DNA of 64,000 nucleotides from HRBIN30 sp964534275 (GTDB taxonomy: Bacteria; Desulfobacterota; Binatia; HRBIN30). This document shows, piece after piece, positions 60,534-64,000 of the stretch. The notes under the pieces were generated by a model. The model was not told the DNA's origin. It saw only the letters and a program-made list of their open reading frames with translations, and did not search any database. The stretch's first letter is position 1. Each line of letters opens with the position of its first letter. Location of the stretch: positions 1 through 64,000 of the forward strand of contig CAZHQG010000003.1 of assembly GCA_964534275.1 (NCBI GenBank), written 5' to 3'. Position numbers and translations under genes: made by a program.

Positions 60534-60602
60534 ACCGGGATGGTCGCAGCCGGGTGTCTTGCGGTCGTTGGCGTCCTTTCGGGCAGAGACGGAAAGTTGC
60601 GC

Positions 60603-60968
60603 TCAGTCTCGCTTCTCGATGGGTGAGTCTGCAGTTTCGGTTGTACCAAGCGCAGGGCCTTCATCTGGGCGGGGATTCGCGCTTTCTTCTTCCGCCCCTT
60701 GTCGTTCCAAAGGGGGAAACACCCGGATCGTCGAAACGCGCAAACCTCGCGAGGTCCAGCTTACATCGAACCCCACTTCCATTCCTACCTGGAGCGCGTC
60801 GAATTTCTCGGCACCAAGCAAACGCACGAGCGGCCACTCGAAGACAAACTGGCGGCCGCTGGAACACGACTCGATCACGCCGCTTTGGGTACCACGCCGA
60901 AGTTTGACCACTCGCCCGCGGTAAAACTTACCGAGCAACCCGAGCTGGTTTTCTTGTTCCGCAGCCAT
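60603..60968 (-). CDS. Cold-shock/OB-fold-like protein coupled to the sulfite reductase gene
   Basis: 121 residues from the ATG at 60968, whose A is shared with the stop of the sulfite reductase gene (TGATG). Residues ~13-75 follow the cold-shock-domain plan: 'GRVVKLRRGTQSGVIES', 'RQFVFEWPLVRLL', 'FDALQVGMEVGFDVSW' and 'RVSTIRV'. The aromatic RNP1 motif (KGFGFI) is degenerate: 'TQSGVIES'. A Glu/Pro-rich, probably disordered tail follows. It may bind nucleic acid weakly or form a protein interface. Co-translation with the reductase is direct from the sequence. Confidence 0.6.
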   Translation of the reverse strand: MAAEQENQLGLLGKFYRGRVVKLRRGTQSGVIESCSSGRQFVFEWPLVRLLGAEKFDALQVGMEVGFDVSWTSRGLRVSTIRVFPPLERQGAEEESANPRPDEGPALGTTETADSPIEKRD

Positions 60969-62617
60969 CACCGCACGTGAGGTGCGGCAGCCCGAGCGAC
61001 TTGGTTGATTCGTTCCACGCCAACACGGTCGACAAAATCCGCGAACCGCTCCGCCCCGCGCCGTTCCTGCCGATAGAACTCCGCGATGGAAAGAATCACC
61101 TTTGGCACCTCGGGCGCCGGAAATCGGCCAGCTACCCGTTTCCCAACAGCCGCACCCTCTTCTCCCAAACGCGCACCAACAAGGAGCGAGTAGTACGGCC
61201 GATGCTGGCCGTCGGCTTCTTGCAGCGACATCCCGGTCAGACCAATGTCTCCCACGTGGTGTTGTCCGCACGCATTCGGACACCCACTGATTCGGATCCG
61301 GAACACGCCGAGGTCGCCGATCAAACTTCCAGCTTGCGCGAGCTCCTGCCGGAGCACCTCGGCCATACCCATCGACCGACTCACAGCCAGGCTGCAGTAA
61401 TCCGCACCCGGGCAGGAAACGACGTCGGTGATGTGCAACGCATCGGCGGCTCCGAGCTCCATCTCTGCCAAGGCTCTCCACACCGCTTCGACGCGGTTGC
61501 CTGGAACCCAAGGGAGGAAGAGGTTTTGATCGTTGGAGGCCCGCAGTTCTCCAGCGCCATGCTCGCGGGACAAGGCTGCCAAGCCACGCAGTTGCTCGCT
61601 CGTGATGTCACCCAGAGGAAGCTGCACGGTCAGGCCAAAGTAGCCCGCCTGTTTCTGATGAAACACGTTGGTCTTCAACCAACGAGCAAACTCCCCATCA
61701 GCTTGCTGCGGCAACTCTGCTGGTGGGTGCTGCGGCTTTCGGGGCGTGTACGCGGAAAGCAGTTCCCCGAGTTCCTGCCGGAGCTGCGCGCCCATTTCCT
61801 TTTGCACTGCAGCGTACGTGGTTTCGACCTCGCGGCGGAAGTTTTCCAGCCCGAGGCGCTGCACCACGTATTTCATCCGCGCTTTCTTGCGGTTCTTCCG
61901 TTCGCCCAAGCGATGCTGCACGCGGACAATGGCCTCGGCAATGGCGAGCATGTCTTGGGCGTCGATGAACTCTGCCACTGGTTTCGCCAAAAACGGTTGC
62001 GCTCCAAGGCCGCCACCCGCGAGCACCGAGAACCCCGGGCGCCCGTCGCGAAGATGCGGGTAAAAGGCGATGTCGTTGACGGGGCCCTGTACGCAATCGT
62101 AGGCGCAACTGGAGAAGGAAATTTTAAACTTCCGCGGCAACGTGACATTGAGCGGGTGGAAGAGAAAATACTCGTTCAAAGCGAAGACGTAGGGCACGAC
62201 GTCGAACGGCTCTCCGTCCAACAGGCCCGAGTGAAAGCAACCGGTGATGTTGCGCACGCTGTCGGCGCAAGCACCACGAGTAGAAATGCCAACCGCGTGC
62301 AAGCGCTCGTACATCGGGATCACATTCTCCAGGGCGACCCAATGCAACTGAATGTCTTGCCTCGTGGTGACGTGTAGCACGCCCCGTGCGTACTCTTCGG
62401 CAATATCGGCCATCGCCTCAGCTTGCTCAGCAGTGATCACCCCACCCGGCAGCTTGATCCGTTGCATGTGGCTGGTGTGATCGAGCTGGTAGTACAACCC
62501 ATAACTGAGTCGAATTGGACGAAATTCGTCGTCGCTTAACTCGCCCCGCCGGTAGCGCTCTACTCTCCCGGCGTGGGCTTGTAACGCTTGCCAGCGTAGT
62601 TCTTCTGTTGCACGCAT
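60968..62617 (-). CDS. Siroheme nitrite/sulfite reductase, ferredoxin-type
   Basis: 549 residues from the ATG at 62617, with GAGGAG upstream; a longer frame to 62698 lacks coding character. Two ferredoxin-like repeats and the siroheme-[4Fe-4S] binding pair C-x5-C ('SCPGADYCSLA') and C-x3-C ('SGCPNACGQHHVGDIGLTG'). 'VTTRQDIQLHWV' is the repeated substrate-binding segment. Six-electron reduction of sulfite or nitrite with ferredoxin is expected. Relation to NirA/SirA families is clear; choosing between the two substrates is not possible here. Confidence 0.9.
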   Translation of the reverse strand: MRATEELRWQALQAHAGRVERYRRGELSDDEFRPIRLSYGLYYQLDHTSHMQRIKLPGGVITAEQAEAMADIAEEYARGVLHVTTRQDIQLHWVALENVIPMYERLHAVGISTRGACADSVRNITGCFHSGLLDGEPFDVVPYVFALNEYFLFHPLNVTLPRKFKISFSSCAYDCVQGPVNDIAFYPHLRDGRPGFSVLAGGGLGAQPFLAKPVAEFIDAQDMLAIAEAIVRVQHRLGERKNRKKARMKYVVQRLGLENFRREVETTYAAVQKEMGAQLRQELGELLSAYTPRKPQHPPAELPQQADGEFARWLKTNVFHQKQAGYFGLTVQLPLGDITSEQLRGLAALSREHGAGELRASNDQNLFLPWVPGNRVEAVWRALAEMELGAADALHITDVVSCPGADYCSLAVSRSMGMAEVLRQELAQAGSLIGDLGVFRIRISGCPNACGQHHVGDIGLTGMSLQEADGQHRPYYSLLVGARLGEEGAAVGKRVAGRFPAPEVPKVILSIAEFYRQERRGAERFADFVDRVGVERINQVARAAAPHVR

Positions 62618-62728
62618 GCGCCTCGCTCTCCTCGGTTCGAATCTCCCAGATCGATTCCCTTTTAGGTCAACAATTGCCAAAAGCGTAGCACGAATCAAGC
62701 ACTTGGAACGCGCAGGAACGAACCCATC

Positions 62729-63049
62729 TCATGGCTTCGGGGCCATGAACACAAGCAGGACCAGCCGTTCCGCACCTGAATTCCGCACGGCGTGTGTGGC
62801 TCCCGCAGGGGCAAACACCGCTGTTCCTGGCCCGACCTCCCGTTCCTCCCCGCCGACTTCGAACATGCCCTGACCGCTCACGACGTAATACACCTTGTCG
62901 GATCCCGGATGCACGTGACCGGTCTGACTTTGTTGTGGTTCGAGGCCGTAAACATCGCAAAACATCCGTTCTGTTTCGAACAAGTTGGTCTTGCACATTT
63001 TGTCAGCGCGAAATCTGACCGCGCCGAGAACGTTGACAAAGTACTCCAT
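62729..63049 (-). CDS. Small cupin-domain protein
   Basis: 106 residues from the ATG at 63049; GGAGA is well placed for this start, less so for an ATG six bases earlier. Cupin motif 1 is 'TGHVHPGSDKVYYVVSGQG' (G(X)5HXH(X)3,4E(X)6G in relaxed form) and motif 2 'PGTAVFAPAGATHAVRN' (PXG(X)2H(X)3N). Metal ligands His, His and His are present, the Glu position less clear (D/K). Single-domain cupins act as sugar-isomerase-, dioxygenase- or sensor-like proteins; no specific function is assigned. Confidence 0.82.
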   Translation of the reverse strand: MEYFVNVLGAVRFRADKMCKTNLFETERMFCDVYGLEPQQSQTGHVHPGSDKVYYVVSGQGMFEVGGEEREVGPGTAVFAPAGATHAVRNSGAERLVLLVFMAPKP

Positions 63050-63131
63050 GACCATTCTCCAAATTGCCGCATCGATGTCGCACCGGTGTTGGTTGCGGCT
63101 TAGGGGAGCCGATGCTAGCTAACCAGGCCAG

Positions 63132-63159
63132 CCGGTTCACCTCGACCGGTACTTTTTTT
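63132..63159 (+). terminator. Hairpin with T-run in the efp leader
   Basis: CCGGT (63132-63136) pairs with ACCGG (63145-63149), followed after TAC by seven T residues (63153-63159). This has the form of a weak intrinsic terminator lying just upstream of efp on the same strand, where no gene ends. An attenuator-like leader or chance are both possible. Confidence 0.3.
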
Positions 63160-63179
63160 GACCTCGGAGTATTCTGACC

Positions 63180-63746
63180 ATGCCACTGATTCCAGCAACC
63201 CAGCTTCGAGCCGGGATGATCATTAAGCATCAGAACGACCTGTATCGTGTGTCGAACGTGGTGCACGTCACGCCCGGGAACTGGCGCGGGATGGTGCAAA
63301 CCAAGATGCGGAACCTGCGCTCAGGAACCCAAATCGAAAACCGTTTCCGTTCGGAAGACCGCGTCGAGCGAGTAACCCTCGAGCAGCACGAAATGGAGTT
63401 TTTGTACGAGTCGGATGGCCTGTATCATTTCATGAACACGGAGTCGTTCGATCAAATTACCTTGGATGCCGAGGCCCTCGGAGACGCGGTGCAATTCCTC
63501 ACCCCGAACTCGCGCGTGCAGGTAGAGTTCTACGAAGGGCAGCCCATTGGAGTGACCCTGCCCAAGACCGTGGATTTACGGGTCGTGGAAACGGAGCCCG
63601 CCCTGAAGGGTGCCACGGTCACCAATGTTCTCAAGCCGGCAAAGCTCGAAACGGGAGCTACAGTGCAAGTTCCGGGATTCATCCAGGTAGGAGACGTCAT
63701 TCGCGTGGACACGGAAACGGGAGAGTACCTGTCCCGCGCAAAGTAG
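63180..63746 (+). CDS. efp: Translation elongation factor P with Asn at the modification site
   Basis: 188 residues, ATG at 63180, the standard EF-P length. Three OB-like domains: 'MPLIPATQLRAGMIIKHQND' at the start, 'MEFLYESDGLYHFMNTESFD' in domain II, and 'VVETEPALKGATVTNVLKPA' with 'VPGFIQVGDVIRVDTETGEY' in domain III, both EF-P signatures. EF-P stimulates peptide-bond formation at polyproline stalls. In the tip loop the residue that is Lys34 (or Arg32-like) in classical EF-P is Asn34 ('VTPGNWRGMVQ'), so beta-lysylation or rhamnosylation as known is not possible at this residue. Confidence 0.95.
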   Translation: MPLIPATQLRAGMIIKHQNDLYRVSNVVHVTPGNWRGMVQTKMRNLRSGTQIENRFRSEDRVERVTLEQHEMEFLYESDGLYHFMNTESFDQITLDAEALGDAVQFLTPNSRVQVEFYEGQPIGVTLPKTVDLRVVETEPALKGATVTNVLKPAKLETGATVQVPGFIQVGDVIRVDTETGEYLSRAK

Positions 63747-63817
63747 GCTCCAAAAGGTTCTCACCGGCACCCTCGATTCACTCCTCAATCAATCCCACCG
63801 AGCGAAACGGAAGTAGC

Positions 63818-64000
63818 TCATTTACGCCACCACCCTATCGCTCCACCGAGCAACGTCCAGCCGGCAACTGTGTGCAGAAGCCGAGCGCGGCTGAAGAGCG
63901 AGCCCGACCACGACTCACCTGATGGAGTCACATCGGACGCGCCGCGGTGCTCCGGAGTGCCCTTCGGCTGGCTCCCACCGCTCTGCTTCGCTGCCCGTTC
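63818..64000 (-). CDS. C-terminal fragment of a gene running off the window, possible membrane-anchored tail
   Basis: A stop (TGA) at 63820-63818 follows 60 sense codons with no interruption up to the end of the window. The translation has a hydrophilic, Gly/Ser/Pro-rich part and ends in 'LLHTVAGWTLLGGAIGWW' plus 'RK', a tail-anchor-like hydrophobic segment. The gene converges with efp. With only the tail visible, the identity is unknown. Confidence 0.4.
   Translation of the reverse strand, partial: ERAAKQSGGSQPKGTPEHRGASDVTPSGESWSGSLFSRARLLHTVAGWTLLGGAIGWWRK

Overview
The window comes from a GC-rich, double-membraned (Gram-negative) bacterium. Evidence for an outer membrane is an alginate-export-type porin, an OmpA-type protein, lipoproteins and a Tat-exported molybdoenzyme. 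The gene content suggests an uncultured, respiring heterotroph of a deltaproteobacteria-like or Binatota-like lineage: acyl-CoA dehydrogenases, a crotonase, an AMP ligase, MeaB, GlcDEF and a periplasmic type II DMSO-reductase-family enzyme. This placement is inferred from gene content, not from a phylogeny. No ribosomal operon, CRISPR array, IS element or phage gene was recognised. The only RNA gene seen is a tRNA-Ser(GGA).

Layout. 0-8 kb: end of a tandem universal stress protein, a surface beta-helix protein, an operon of two complementary acyl-CoA dehydrogenase subunits plus an acetoacetate-decarboxylase-fold protein, and a patatin. 8-15 kb: quinone oxidoreductase, hybrid-free PAS/GAF histidine kinase, SnoaL-like protein, RlmI-type methyltransferase and an OmpA-like protein. 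15-21.4 kb: crotonase with MFS transporter, a 1-kb hairpin-rich gap, then an M48/TPR lipoprotein protease flanked by two related lipoproteins. 21.4-33.6 kb (all minus strand): glcDEF, then the respiratory molybdoenzyme operon (alpha, beta, heme-b gamma, TorD-like chaperone), preceded by an outer-membrane porin.

33.8-45.6 kb: a solitary homodimeric-type pyruvate dehydrogenase E1 (AceE), a radical SAM/SPASM protein, an acyl-CoA-ligase operon with a PEP-mutase/isocitrate-lyase-family enzyme, PPi-type phosphofructokinase, FUN14 and DUF4345-like membrane proteins and a fatty acid desaturase. 46-54.8 kb: tRNA-Ser, a HTH/AT-hook protein, an alpha/beta hydrolase, a HelD-like helicase, GlgC, a NUDIX hydrolase and an M32 carboxypeptidase. 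55-64 kb: a NarL-type two-component system with an extra receiver-only protein, a PPP phosphatase, MeaB, a siroheme sulfite/nitrite reductase translationally coupled to a cold-shock-like protein, a cupin, EF-P and the tail of one more gene.

The most striking system is the molybdoenzyme operon at 25.7-33.6 kb. Subunit order matches ethylbenzene dehydrogenase (ebdABCD). However, subunit size, the first iron-sulfur motif (Cys-x3-Asp-x3-Cys) and the N-terminus of the beta subunit look more like nitrite oxidoreductase (NxrAB) than like EbdAB. Its substrate cannot be decided from sequence alone. The second notable system is the heteromeric-looking acyl-CoA dehydrogenase pair, one member of which lacks the catalytic glutamate. 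Together with the ligase, crotonase, MeaB and porin they fit a lifestyle of activating and beta-oxidising hydrophobic substrates, but that link is an inference.
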